Of a stretch of 64,000 bases of DNA, positions 29,374-41,132 are shown one piece after another. The notes beneath the pieces were generated by a model. That model saw only the letters and a program-made list of their open reading frames with translations, did no database searches and was not told the origin of the DNA. Numbering within the stretch: position 1 is the stretch's first letter; every line of letters starts with the position of its first letter. The position numbers and the translations under genes were made by a program. The stretch is from Channallabes apus (lineage: Eukaryota; Chordata; Actinopteri; Siluriformes; Clariidae), in the NCBI GenBank assembly GCA_030522415.1, contig CM060112.1, positions 7,479,501 to 7,543,500 of the forward strand, in the 5' to 3' direction.

Positions 29374-30703
29374 GTAAATAAATACTTTTTTAATATCTGA
29401 AAAAAATATTGCAATGAGCACCCTGTTTGTTCTTGTACATGCCACTAAATGCATATTTTTGTATGAACAAAGAACTAAATGCATTATGTTCCATGAGCAA
29501 AGAATCATGTTGCATTCACGAAGAACTAAATGTTGCATGTTCTATTTTATATTGTCTTTTTTTTTTTTTGCATGCTTATAAAGATAATTCAAGATTTTAC
29601 TAATTATTTAATAAATATTAAACATTTCCTTCAAAACTCTTCTCTTCGTGTTCCAGCTACAGAGCAACATCTTCGCCAGCCTTGATGAGACGCTGCTGGC
29701 CCGCGCAGAGGCCCTGGCGGCTGTGGACATGGCGGTGTCGCAGGGCAAAGCGCACCCGTTCAAGCCCGACGCCACGTACCACACGATGAACAGCGTGCCG
29801 TGCTCGTCCACGTCCACGGTGCCCATCGCGCCGCCGCATCACCCGCACCACCACCACCATCATCACCACCATCACCAGAACCTGGAGCCACAGGACCTGA
29901 TGGAGCACATCACCTCATCCTCGCTCAGCCTGATGAGCAGCGCGCATGAGGCCGGCGGAGGCGCTGGAGGAGGCGGCGGCGGAGGTGGTGGTGGAGGCGG
30001 TGGAGGCGGCGGAGGCGCAGGACTCATCTCCACCTCGGCGCATTCGCACTCACACATGCATGGCTTGAGCCATCTGTCGCATCAGGCAGCTATGAACATC
30101 AACTCCCCGCTCGGACACCACCACCACCCGCACCACCCTCATCCGGGGCTTTTACCCTCCCACCCCGGCAGCGCTCAGGGCGCCTCCGGTCTCGTTCCCA
30201 ACGGACTTCCGTCTCTGCCCGACTCGGATACGGACCCGCGCGAACTTGAGGCGTTCGCCGAGCGCTTTAAACAGCGGCGGATCAAACTCGGGGTCACACA
30301 GGCGGACGTGGGCGGCGCCCTGGCCAACCTGAAAATCCCCGGCGTGGGCTCGCTCAGTCAGAGCACCATATGCAGGTTCGAGTCCCTAACGCTGTCACAC
30401 AACAACATGATCGCGCTCAAGCCCATTCTCCAGGCCTGGCTGGAGGAGGCCGAGGGCGCGCAGCGCGAGAAAACCAACAAACCCGACCTGTTCAACGGCG
30501 CGGAGAAGAAACGCAAGCGCACGTCCATCGCCGCGCCCGAGAAGCGCTCTCTCGAGGCGTACTTCGCCGTTCAGCCGCGACCCTCCAGCGAGAAAATCGC
30601 TGCGATCGCCGAGAAACTGGACCTGAAAAAGAACGTGGTGCGCGTCTGGTTCTGTAACCAAAGACAAAAACAGAAACGGTTGAAATTTTCAGCGGCGCAC
30701 TGA
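29251..30703 (+). CDS. pou4f1: POU domain class 4 transcription factor 1 (Brn3a)
   Basis: Joins 29251-29373 and 29657-30703: 389 aa plus stop, a single GT-AG intron in the position typical for class IV POU genes. Nuclear transcription factor; in vertebrates specifies sensory neurons, retinal ganglion cells and habenula. Start [15 protein letters not shown] and the POU-IV box SEAIRRACL...[18 protein letters not shown] mark POU4F1 rather than POU4F2/3. His-rich run at about 102-114, Gly run at about 141-161, second His-rich stretch near 195-203. POU-specific domain about 232-307 ([16 protein letters not shown] to QAWLEEAE), homeodomain about 327-386 ([18 protein letters not shown] to [14 protein letters not shown]). 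The last residues are KFSAAH where mammals have KFSATY. Somewhat shorter than human (about 419 aa), mainly in the Gly/Ala region. Lies 13 kb after obi1, same strand. Confidence 0.97.
29657..30703 (+). CDS. pou4f1: pou4f1 coding exon 2
   Basis: Residues 42-389. Acceptor GTTCCAG before 29657; starts [20 protein letters not shown]. Holds the rest of the POU-IV box, the His and Gly runs and both DNA-binding domains. Stop TGA at 30701-30703. Confidence 0.97.
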   Translation, partial: LQSNIFASLDETLLARAEALAAVDMAVSQGKAHPFKPDATYHTMNSVPCSSTSTVPIAPPHHPHHHHHHHHHHQNLEPQDLMEHITSSSLSLMSSAHEAGGGAGGGGGGGGGGGGGGGGGAGLISTSAHSHSHMHGLSHLSHQAAMNINSPLGHHHHPHHPHPGLLPSHPGSAQGASGLVPNGLPSLPDSDTDPRELEAFAERFKQRRIKLGVTQADVGGALANLKIPGVGSLSQSTICRFESLTLSHNNMIALKPILQAWLEEAEGAQREKTNKPDLFNGAEKKRKRTSIAAPEKRSLEAYFAVQPRPSSEKIAAIAEKLDLKKNVVRVWFCNQRQKQKRLKFSAAH

Positions 30704-31444
30704 TGGTGATGATGACGAGGATGATGATGATGATGATGACATTAATGTTGATATTGATGGTGATGATGAGGAGAAGGACAATTTTTGGACCAAGGGATCT
30801 ACACTGGTGTTTGTAGGTCTGCTCTGACCCGATGGGGTTTTTCATGCTCAATCAGATTTATTACTTTATTATTGTGGATGAGACTTTCCGTGACCCTTCT
30901 CGCGATCTGAATTCATTTAAAATTATAATATTTATCATTTCTTTATTTTTTGATTATTTATTAGATTATTTATTTATATATTTATTTTCCCACGATACTG
31001 ATTAAGTATGCAAACTCCAGGTAATCCAGAACACTTAATGCCTTCTCCCCTAAAACATCACAAGAACACAGGTTTTCTTTTTTCTTTTATTTTGTTGCTG
31101 TTGTTTTTCTTTCATATATTTTCTTTTAAAAAATCACACTTTGATGTGAAATGATGAAATAGCCATGGAAGGATTACCTCATACTGTAAACATGTCCTGC
31201 TTATCAGTTAATTGATTTAGTTAGTTACATTTACAGAGATCATTTCTTTCGTTTGATTGTTCGTAATCGGGAACTTAAATAATTTCTGAAAATTTCTGGG
31301 AAAAAAAGATAAAAAAAAAAAAAACAGAGCAAGGAAATATAATCCCTGTTTAATGGTTGAGTTATTAGCAAAGTTGGCAACCATCCACTTTGGATTATTT
31401 TTTTTTCAAATATTGCACTGAAATATAGCATATAATTTCTTAAA

Positions 31445-31477
<33 letters not shown>

Positions 31478-31870
31478 GGACTTGGTTAGCTCTATTGAAA
31501 TGCTTTTTTGTATATAAACACTCAGATGACACTTGCTCTTCTCACTTTTCAGTCCAATTTTTACTCTTTTTGTCGTTTTTTTTTTCAAACCTATTGACTT
31601 TATTATTATTTTTTTTATCTGTCACTGCGTTGATTTATTTTATGATGGCTCTCTAACCACATCGCATGTCTCAGACGATCACATTTCCATCCTGATGGAG
31701 CAGAATGAATGATGATAATAATAATAATAATAATAACAGGAAAAAAATATATCTATATATAATTGTCTTTTTAAAATTGATTAATTTATTTATTTATGTT
31801 GAATTTGTACACTTTGGTTTGCAGTGCAAACATTCTATGCATTATTAAAGTAATCCCGACTGAAGCACTA
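30704..31870 (+). other. pou4f1: pou4f1 3'UTR (inferred)
   Basis: Begins with a (TGA)n/(GAT)n stretch holding many further in-frame stops, then AT-rich sequence with T- and A-runs and (AAT)n arrays. A candidate poly(A) signal ATTAAA is at 31844-31849; another, AATAAA, is at 32181-32186. Confidence 0.5.
31844..31849 (+). promoter_or_regulatory. Candidate poly(A) signal, pou4f1
   Basis: ATTAAA, the commonest variant signal, about 1.14 kb past the stop codon. Placement is inferred from sequence alone. Confidence 0.35.
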
Positions 31871-31922
31871 CCGCATTAGAGGACCTGCTGTTAGCCCTGT
31901 GGATGGTGTCACTGTTTAATGC

Positions 31923-31928
<6 letters not shown>

Positions 31929-31951
<23 letters not shown>
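31929..31951. repeat. (CA)n and nearby ATCC repeats
   Basis: CA run after the presumed pou4f1 end, followed at 32078-32128 by short CATC/CACC tandem units. Confidence 0.8.
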
Positions 31952-31953
<2 letters not shown>

Positions 31954-32212
31954 CTTATTTTGTCGTGTTATAATTGTCCAGAAAAAAATAAGAGAAGAGA
32001 ACGTTGTGTAAGTAGTGATTTATTTTGTGCACATGTTTACAAAAGGCGGCCAAGGTGAGTCGCGCGCGCTCCGCGTCATCCATCCACCCATCAATCCACC
32101 CATCCATCAATCCATCCACCCATCCATCGCACCTTCTGTTCTGTAAAGCCAAATCCACTCTGCGAGCCCGTACACTTCTCAATAAATTAATGACCAATGA
32201 GAAATATGACTG

Positions 32213-32285
<73 letters not shown>
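32213..32285. repeat. (ATT)n array, about 24 units
   Basis: The longest pure trinucleotide array in the window. 32286-32984 otherwise contains AT-rich sequence and further AAT arrays (32485-32530, 32892-32930) with no gene. Confidence 0.95.
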
Positions 32286-32287
<2 letters not shown>

Positions 32288-32895
32288 AACATTGCTGTGT
32301 GTCCACCAGGTACAATCCTCCTAAAGTCAGTGACATATTATATATACAAACCTAATCTACCATCCTTTAGTAGTGCATCAAACAAACTTTGTAATAGTAT
32401 AAATTATTAAAACCCGGATGCACATGTGCACAAGTTGATTTTTTTTCTCGTCCAGTTGATGAAAACAATATCAAGGTGCACTTAATAATAATAATAATAA
32501 TAATAATTGTATTATTATTATTATTATTATTAAATTAACTAATTGAACTTATGAACTCAAATCTCAGCACTCTGCCATAGAGCAACACATTCGTATTCAT
32601 ATTCTTATTCTTTCCTTTGAATTATACAGGTAAATGTATATTAATATATGAATAAATTTTATATTAACGAGAACGGAAATGGAGGAAATATTACATACAT
32701 TTTCTACAAAAAAAAAACACACACAGGGAAAATTACTAATAGTACCTTACAGAGCACAAATCGTGTTCTATTGTAATTATATTTTCATTCTTATTGATTA
32801 GGAGGGAATTAAGTGGTAACTAAATAGAAATATATAACAATGTCCCATTTCGGATCTTTTGTATTATATCGCACAACTGAAACTACTACTACTAC

Positions 32896-32930
<35 letters not shown>

Positions 32931-32984
32931 GCAAGCGTTAAACAGCTGTGTGTCGATTCTACTACCTTGTACATTAAAGTGGAC

Positions 32985-33190
32985 ACCCCTGATCTACCGC
33001 TTTTCTATAAATAATTCATGCTCTGAGATTTGGAAATTAATAAAGCGAACACAAAGAGGCGCTAATTAAAAAGCTGAGTAATTATTATAATTATGATTAC
33101 GCTCGGCCTAATGGGATGTTACAGCATGTCAGACAAAGTGGCATTAAAGAGGAGCGAATTAAAACACCTCGACCTCTCACTCAATACACT
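32985..33190. promoter_or_regulatory. Candidate conserved non-coding island 1
   Basis: Non-repetitive sequence between AAT arrays, about 2.4 kb after pou4f1, with homeodomain-type cores CTAATTAAAA and GTAATTATTATAATTATG and balanced composition, unlike its neighbours. No protein frame. Regulatory role is inference. Confidence 0.35.
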
Positions 33191-33266
33191 GATGTGCTGC
33201 TGCTGTAGCTAAATGTAGCTACTTCTTAATACTTACAATTCATGACAACTGAGAAGAAACGTGTTG

Positions 33267-33313
<47 letters not shown>

Positions 33314-33639
33314 ATTATTATTATAATATTCGTTCAGAAACTGCATCATTCTTGTAAAAGGTTAAAATATTCAGCAGTTTATTCTATTTAGGTTGATGTG
33401 TAAAACGGGAATAATCGGGGATACATTGAACTAAAACAATTCGACAAAACACATCTGTATGATGATAATTATATTATATTACAATATTTGGTTTGAGCGA
33501 GAAATCAGTTTCGACGAAAATATTCCTCAAATCAATTCGGTCTGGGATTTAAAATGAAAACATTGATAAAAACCACAGATTTATAACAGGTGTAATTATT
33601 CTCATCTGGCTGGTAGAAATGATTAATATTTTTTGGTGG

Positions 33640-33960
33640 ATGGTGGTGATGTGAGTAAAAGCTTGGTTCACTTCCAGCATTTGGGTTTCTACAGCTTTGT
33701 GGCCGCCTTTAAGAAGGAAAAAAAGAAAATAAATGTTAAATGTAAGTGATGCAATATTAATCACGGGCGCTGATATAAAATGCAATATTTCAAGGAGCTG
33801 AAGGGCTTTTATTCCGAGCAGAGCAGCAGCGCCGGAGAGCAAAGAGAACGACAGGAAGAAGAAGAGAATAAGGGGGAAAAAAACTAAAGACGCGCTTATT
33901 GTTCGCGTTTGGCTTTCGGCGACCTGAAAAAGTCAGCTGCAGTGTGAGTAAGCATTATTA
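33640..33960. promoter_or_regulatory. Candidate conserved non-coding island 2
   Basis: Unique-looking text, with GTGGCCGCCTTTAAGAAGG near 33695 and CAGAGCAGCAGCGCCGG near 33820, in an AT-rich surround. An antisense open frame (33842-33549) is hydrophobic and low-complexity and is not taken as a gene. Confidence 0.3.
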
Positions 33961-34229
33961 CTCTGATTTATCCGTATGTATGATCGGCATTTTCCCGGTC
34001 TTCTGAAATCTAAACGAAACTGTTTGGCTTATTATTATAATTTTTTTTATTTTGGGTTTAAAAATTAATTTGGGTTTATAAATGTAGCTATTTAGGTTGA
34101 ATTTCTTTGAACTGATCGAGAGTGATACATTGTATCAAAAGTTGAAAAGGAAAACATTGTACAGCCTACTGTAGCTACATTAGATATATTATTACATTAT
34201 ACATGGTTGTTTATAAACACGTCCTTTTA

Positions 34230-34330
34230 TCAAATTCAAATTCAAATTCAAATTTTATTAGTCACATACACAATCATACACAGTATAATATGCAGTGAAA
34301 TGCTTTAAAATTTCTAAATTTCTAAATGCA
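34230..34330 (-). repeat. LINE 3' end with (AAATTC)n
   Basis: Tandem CAAATT units followed by TTATTAGTCACATACACAATC and GCAGTGAAATGCTTT, a layout seen at the 3' ends of fish LINEs in minus orientation. No coding part. Confidence 0.6.
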
Positions 34331-34398
34331 TTTATAAATTTAATGTTATAGCTTGTTTTTGTGTTAATTTTTTGAAAACGGAAATCTTTCTAAATCTG

Positions 34399-34436
<38 letters not shown>

Positions 34437-34439
34437 TTC

Positions 34440-34740
34440 TCCGCATTGCTTTTATCTCTGAACCCTGTTTTGCTTGCAGTGCAGTGTTTCAGTGCCTCTT
34501 TAGTTTGGGCATTATGGAGAGCTCCATATCCCACAGACAGCTCTGCTAGCTCTGCTGTCTGTCTGCTTACTGTGTGCTCGGAGTGTGTGATGGCAGTAAA
34601 ACCCCTCTGATTTGCCCCCTGATTTGCCCCTGGCCGGAGGGGAGCCCTCGGCTACCCCAGCTGCTCCACCAGCCATATGGAGCTATTCATCATAGAGCTA
34701 TTAATCAGCAGATTTACATCAAACTCGATTCGGCAACAAG
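34440..34740. promoter_or_regulatory. Candidate conserved island 3 with palindromic arms
   Basis: Non-repetitive. AGCTCCATAT at 34520-34529 is matched inverted by ATATGGAGCT at 34675-34684; inside is a perfect small hairpin CAGACAGC...GCTGTCTG near 34533-34560. AGCTATTAATCAGCAG follows. Could be an enhancer or a structured RNA; neither is proved. Confidence 0.35.
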
Positions 34741-34767
34741 ATAAACCTACATGAAGTTCAAAACCAG

Positions 34768-34803
<36 letters not shown>

Positions 34804-35254
34804 GTAATGACATCACATTGGTTTATCTCTTCTTTTAAAGACCTTTATTTCCCATAATGTATAAAATTGTTTAACTCTTTCCACTAAAAGAAAATCACAG
34901 AAAAAGGCACAGAAGACCCTCCACTTCACCCTGAGTGATAAATCCACATTATATGAATTTGCAAATCTGACCACTCATGACACGCCCACTCCCCCCCCAA
35001 TCCTATGGCCTATAACCCTCTCCTTCCTTTCCTGAGATGTTACACTGTAACCAATCTTTATACTGTAATAATCCCATTTAATACATTTACTAAAAATAAT
35101 AAGCGAAGAAACGAGGATATGAACTTTTGACTGCTTTATTATATATGCAGAGCTACGAATAAATCTTTTGTGAAAATATGGCATCAATGTCATATTTGAA
35201 TCGGAACATAAGTGGAAAGTCTTCATCGCTGTCACGCTATCCACAACCACCTCC

Positions 35255-36100
35255 ACCATCATGTCTGTGAATGACTCATCATCACCACCACCACCAGCCT
35301 CATCATTAACATTCTCATCATCAGCACGCAAACCACCACCATCACCTCCATCACCATCATCATTTTCCTAAATATCAAAATTCTCATCACATCAACCGCA
35401 ACCATGATAATTCATTATCATTGCCATCATCATCATAGTTATTGTCATCATCATCATCATCACACTATCATTGTCGTCATCATTATAATTTATATCCTCA
35501 TCATCACCATCCTGTTGTCATGTCACTATCACCACCACCACCACCATTCTCGATTTCCTAATTATTTTTATCAAAATTTGCATCACATCAACCTCAATCA
35601 TGATAATTTATCATCACCATCGTCATCAGTATAATCATTGAGAAATTGTCGTTTTCACCATCAATCTGATCATTTTGATTTATACAGATTTCCGCACACA
35701 TTTCAAACTTGTTTCCGTAATTTTCTTTTTGATTCTGTAAATCTGCTCTGCCACAATGACCATTCTTAAAAAGCGCTGTATAAATAAAACTCAATTTCAT
35801 TATTATCAACATTCTCATCACTGTCACATGCCTGCTTCATCATCATCTATATCCGTATTGGTTTCATTCTCATCATTACCAACCCGTTGTCTATCATTAC
35901 CACATTAACCATCACCACCATCACCAATCCTACAGTATCATCAGTGACATTACAGTCATTATCCTCACTCTCATTACCACTGCTCTTCTTCTTCTTAAAG
36001 TTGGCATCACCACCATCATTACTGTAGTTATCATCACCATCATATTAACCATCACCATGACTTTTGCTATTACCAAAAGCATAATACCCATCCTGACCTT
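35255..36100. repeat. Cryptic-simple (ATC/ACC)n region
   Basis: Irregular mix of TCA, CCA and TCG-like triplets over about 850 bp without a fixed unit, holding a short LINE-tail-like piece (AAAAGCGCTGTATAAATAAA near 35769). Open frames rich in His/Ile/Met are by-products. Confidence 0.8.
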
Positions 36101-36214
36101 ATCACTTTTATAAGTCACTTTGAATAATGCCAAATGCCTAAATGTAAAAACCAACAACAACAAAAAACAAATAACAATAATTATTATCATTGCTCCCTGT
36201 CCCCTATACTCTCC

Positions 36215-36690
36215 CTGTCCCCTTATGAAGGACTCTGTGAAGGCTGGGGTGTTAAATAAGGGTGTGTTGAGAGTCTCCTTCGGATCAGTGTTCATCTCCA
36301 GCTCGTATTTACTCAGTAATCTTCGCCCAAGCTCCAGTTGACACAGCAGCAAATTTCAATCACAAGGGGCTTGGGAGTCAGCCGCAAAATGTATTTGTTT
36401 AATAAATCCATCATTTTGGTCGAAAAATATTTGATAAGCCGGGCTTGACCCCTGTTGGAAGGAGCATGTATTTACTGACGTGGCCCCCTGCTAGTGTGAA
36501 ATGAAGGTTAAGATCTTTAAAGTGCCCTTCAAAATGGCTCATGCAGATGAAAGCACATGGGGTGCATTTATAATATGACCTATAAAACCCTGGAAGCGCA
36601 CCAGTGTGGGTGCTAAGCCCAGTCTATGTGTTCAAGATTAAGCCTTAGAAATAGCATGCCAGTCTGAAAATCACTTTTTTTTTTCACCGG
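36215..36690. promoter_or_regulatory. Candidate conserved non-coding island 4
   Basis: About 470 bp of balanced unique sequence, with GGCCCCCTGCTAGTGTGAAA, TTTCAATCACAAGGGGCTTG and CATTTATAATATGACC. No exon structure. 36691-38000 downstream has no recognised gene or repeat beyond poly-C and AT runs. Confidence 0.4.
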
Positions 36691-37999
36691 GACATATTAA
36701 TGACTTTAATGGGACTTGAACAGAATGACTTGAAGTCAGAATGCAAGGAGTAAAACAACTGAAGATGTACGTAGAGGTGATTGTTCTCTAATTGCCCTGA
36801 AGTGTTTTATTCCTCTTATCCCACAACATTTTTTTTATTTAAGTAAAACTTTTTAACTATTTATAATTACATTTAATTTTAAGGAAAAGCAATCACTCAA
36901 CAGCCTTTCTTCCCCCCCCCCCCCTTTATCTTTTGAAGTTAATAAAACAACAAAGAGTGCAGCTAGTCTTGTTAGAAAAAGTGGCAAATCTACGCACTGT
37001 TACAAAGCTTATTAAAGATTATTTAACCGACACAAGGCAAGCTGGAAAGAGATCAAGCAGAAGAATAAAAACCCAACACGACATACTCTATTGTCCTGGA
37101 AAGGAATAGAGATAATTTGATGTCTGATAGCGGTGTGTTGTTCTAGCAGGTTCCAGTTCATCGTTGTTCTCCCTATACAACCCGTCAGCCGTCAGTGTGT
37201 ATATGATCGTCTGTATAAATGCCAAAGTCCTTCCTCTCATTTGTTCTGTCTCTTTAGCTCTCTGAAGGCCCTGGGCGTCGTGCCTCTTTGACCTCCCTAT
37301 TGAACACGCTCGCCCCTCATCATTATCCTCATTCCGCCTGCGGACTCCATCGCTCGTGCCTTCTTCTCCCCAAAGCACTGAGATCTTTACCCAAGCAGCT
37401 CCCAGACACTGACACGGTTTTAAATCCTATGAAATACCAAGCAAAGTTGGAGTAAAGGAAGAAAGAAATAGGAGTCACTCGGTGTGGAAATAACCAAATG
37501 GACACACAGGTTTTTTTTTATATATATATATTTTTTGACTGTTGATATGGTGAGGCTTTCTGTAAAAAAGTGATTTAATGAAACGTCATGGAAAGAGTCT
37601 TCAGTTTCATGTCAGAGGAGTTTTGCTGTTCCTCTATAACATGACAAGCTGCATTTAGAAAACAAGGACTACAGTACAAGTGACAATATGTTCCTTTGCA
37701 CATGTTCCATAATAAATAAATAAATAATAAATAAATAAATACTTGGCAAATTGATCCGCTCTATTAGAAAAATATACATCATCAAGATTTATGAAAATAG
37801 CTTTCCTACTGTGTGACAGGACAGATTTTATACATTTAAAAACCTTTAATCTAGAAAATAAATAACTGCATTTCAAAGAACTTTTAGTTTTTTGTTTTCT
37901 GGTTTTTATTTGTTTTTTGATCTTATAGGTTCTGATTTTCTCCTTTGGAAAAGCCAGTTCATATTATTCTTTATGTGATACATTTTTATAACCAAAAAC

Positions 38000-38395
38000 A
38001 AATTGAATGGTCATAAATTTGTGGACACCTGCCCATCATATCGATATTCATATCGACTGTTGCCGTAAAGTTGGAAACACATACAGCTGTATAGAATGCT
38101 TGTATTAATGCGTTAGCGTTACAACTTCCTGTCACTGGAACCAAGAACCAAGAAACCTGTTCAAGCATGACAATCCTGCTGTACACAATCCAGCCGAATA
38201 TACTGTATGTGTTAAGAGTGAAACAGGAGAATTTGATTGTCCTGCATAGCACGCTGAAGCCCTCTGGGAGGAACTGAAACACCAACTGCACCCCAGGGCT
38301 CCTCACCCAACAGCAGCACCTCTCATTAATGCCCTTGTTGCTGAATGATGACAAATCCCCACAGCCATGCTCCGAAATCTAGCAGAAAGCACGAT
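38000..38395 (+). mobile_element. Degenerate Tc1-like fragment
   Basis: Text corresponds to the last third of a Tc1-like element: a CATGACAATCCTG...GTACACAA block (HDNA..H-like), GAGGAACTGAAACACCAACT (WEELERRL-like), CTCATTAATGCCCTTGTTGC and CAAATCCCCACAGCCATGCT. Stops and gaps throughout; termini absent. Confidence 0.65.
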
Positions 38396-38792
38396 AGGTT
38401 TAAAGAGACTCGTTTTAGCCTACAGCACGCAGTTAGAGCGGCTCATGTACACACAGACTGATGGGACTTAATGACATCGGTCTAACATAATGTTAGAATA
38501 ATCTTGTTCCTAAAGCAAACACAACAACCTGCGCGTGCAGTGCTGTGGGAAACATCATCAGCTGATCATTTCTCCTACTGAACGGCTTATCGATCACACA
38601 AGTCGAGACTGGGGCACTGGGGAAGAGGGTGATAATGTGATACATAATGTATGAGCCAGCTTCTAAACACCAGCTCTGACATCACACATCATCACACACT
38701 TATCTGCAGAGCAGCTTCTGCAGAGTCTGAGCGAGTGTACTGATCAGATTCAGTGGATTTATACACAGTCTTCGAACACACAGAACATGTAC

Positions 38793-38795
<3 letters not shown>

Positions 38796-38831
<36 letters not shown>
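38796..38831. repeat. (TG)n microsatellite
   Basis: About 17 TG units, inside a stretch without genes. Confidence 0.95.
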
Positions 38832-38832
<1 letters not shown>

Positions 38833-38934
38833 ATTTTTATGCATATCTGGGTTTGTGTCTGTATTTATGAATTTGAACATATAGTGTATATATTGTTTAT
38901 GTTTGAACAGATGCTTATGTTATGTCTATGTATG

Positions 38935-39755
38935 CTTTATCCATCCATCCATCCATCCATTCATCCTTCCTGAATATAAATATTTGTGTGTGCATCTGTA
39001 TGTCTCAGTCCATCCATCTGTCCATTTATTAATGTATGCTCCATTCATCCATGCATCCTATATATATATATATATATATTAATTTGCATGTATGTCTGTA
39101 TCTATCCATTTATCCATCCATTTATTTAATGTATGCTACATCCATCCATCCTGTATATATGAATTTGTGCTCCATCCATCCATCCATCCATCCATCTTGA
39201 ATATAAAACTTTGTGTTCATCATCTGTATGTCTCAGTCCGTATATCTGTCCATCCGTCCATACATCCATTTGTTAAGGCATTCTCCATCCATCTGTTCAT
39301 CCTGTATATATGAATTTGCATGTATATCTGTATCCATCCATCCATCCATCCATCCATCCATCCATACATGCATACATCCTACATCCATCCTACATCCATC
39401 TATCCTGTATATATGCATTTGTGTCTCAATCCATCCATCTATCCATCCATCCATTTATTAAACTCTGCTTCTTCCATTTATGAAACTTCCCAGCTTCCAT
39501 TTATTCATCATCCATCTCTCCATCCATCCAACTATACACCATCAATCCTTTCACGTATCTATTGAGCTATAAATCCATCCATTTACTGTATGCATACAGT
39601 ACATCACACATGCATCCATCATTCCTTTATATGTTAATGTACACTCATTCCATCCATGCATCATCCTTTTATATGTCCACCCATCAACATTTGTGTATCC
39701 ATCCATCCATCCATCCATCCATCCATCCATCCATCCATCCATCCATCCATTCACT
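38935..39755. repeat. (ATCC)n tandem region
   Basis: Repeated blocks of ATCC/CATC tetranucleotides (38938-38965, 39085-39125, 39170-39200, 39325-39370, 39690-39750) separated by related spacers with TATATATGAATTTG-like text; spacers recur, suggesting block duplication. Open frames reading IHPSIHPS or GWMDGWMD are artefacts. 39756-40235 has no gene. Confidence 0.9.
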
Positions 39756-40235
39756 CCAACCAGTGATTGGGGAATTGTTGCTCAATCCTTAAGGCCAAGC
39801 TCGTCCAAGAATGTCCTATCAGCCCCTGAGCTTAACTCTGTGCTCCAGAAGTGCTGTATCATGGCAGATCTGCATCACAGCTGACCTTGACCTCTCTACA
39901 CCACAAGGTAGGTAGGTAGGTTGGGATTGGGTGGGTCGGTAGATCATCTTTGCCATAACAGCAAAACACCATTCATGATTGATTTAGATTTTTTCCACTA
40001 GTTACGAACACTAGATAATCAAAAGAAACTTAACTCCTCCCACAAGATGATGTCACTTTATACAGTACAGCACTTTTCATAAAAAGCATCTACTGTTTCA
40101 AGTAAAAATTAAATAAACTGACAAATATAATGTATTGTGAAAATTTATTTTATGTCCAACATTTTACAGATTTTTGTCACATCACTCACCCTTAGTGTGT
40201 AGCAAAAGTGTGTATTCCCTATCTTTCTGCATCCC

Positions 40236-40238
40236 CCA

Positions 40239-40307
<69 letters not shown>

Positions 40308-40345
40308 CTCTCTCTTTCTCTTTCTTGCTCTCTCGCTCTCTCTCA
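40236..40345. repeat. (TC)n microsatellite
   Basis: Long CT run broken by TGTGTC and GCTCTCG interruptions. Confidence 0.92.
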
Positions 40346-40354
40346 GTGTGTGAT

Positions 40355-40450
40355 AATGAGAAAGGCCGGCCTGCTCTCACCACACCATCAAATATTCATC
40401 AGTGTTGATTAAACAGGACAGCGGCGCAGATCCGCTCCAATTCAGAGCCT
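40355..40450. promoter_or_regulatory. Candidate conserved island 5 (short)
   Basis: AAGGCCGGCCTGCTCTCACC and AAATATTCATCAGTGTTGAT form a short balanced stretch between CT and GA repeats. Weak case on sequence alone. Confidence 0.22.
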
Positions 40451-40837
40451 CACGCAAAAAAACAGAGGGGGAGGAGAGGACAAACGGAGGAGGTATAATG
40501 GTATGGGAGAGGAGAAGAAAAATACCGGAGGAAGACTGAAGAAAGGAAAATTGCGAAAGCGATAATGTGGAAGTGAAGTGAAGGATAAGGATATTGACAA
40601 AAAGATGATGGAACAATGAAACAAGAGAGAGAAAGAACAAAGGAAAGCAGTAACAATAGTGTCAAGACGAGCGAACTGAGGTCCACAGGATAGCAGAGGA
40701 GAGAGGAATAAAAACAGGAAAAGAACCAGAGCAGAGGAGAGTAGAAAGGGTGAATCAGAAAAAAGAAAATGATATCACAGTGGACTTGGTGAGAGCGGCA
40801 AGAAGGGAGTGAATGAGTGGACATGAATCAATGGAAA

Positions 40838-40937
40838 ATAAGAGAGAGAGAGAGAGAGAGAGGAGGGGGGGAGGAGTGAACTTGACAGGAATGGATGAGT
40901 AGAAAAAGGAAAATGAAGACTAGAGAGAGAGAGCGAG

Positions 40938-40986
<49 letters not shown>

Positions 40987-41100
40987 GTCAGTGTGGATCA
41001 CATTAAATATTTCATGAGGCGTGTGGTGCAGCAGCAGAGACAGGAAAGAGTGTGGTCAGAGGGGTTAGCTCAACTCATCTACTGCCCGAGAGACAGACTG

Positions 41101-41128
<28 letters not shown>
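40838..41128. repeat. (GA)n microsatellites
   Basis: GA runs at 40838-40861, 40921-40985 and 41100-41128, in purine-rich sequence that begins near 40455. Confidence 0.92.

Positions 41129-41132
<4 letters not shown>

Noticed and set aside
30370..30667. Alternative plus and minus frames over the pou4f1 POU domains
   Set aside because: Shadows of the highly conserved coding frame with high GC.
33549..33842. Minus-strand 97-codon hydrophobic ORF
   Set aside because: AT-driven hydrophobic composition, no start or splice support; kept only as part of a possible non-coding island.
39092..39792. ORFs with IHPSIHPS and GWMDGWMD repeats
   Set aside because: Translations of ATCC tetranucleotide arrays.
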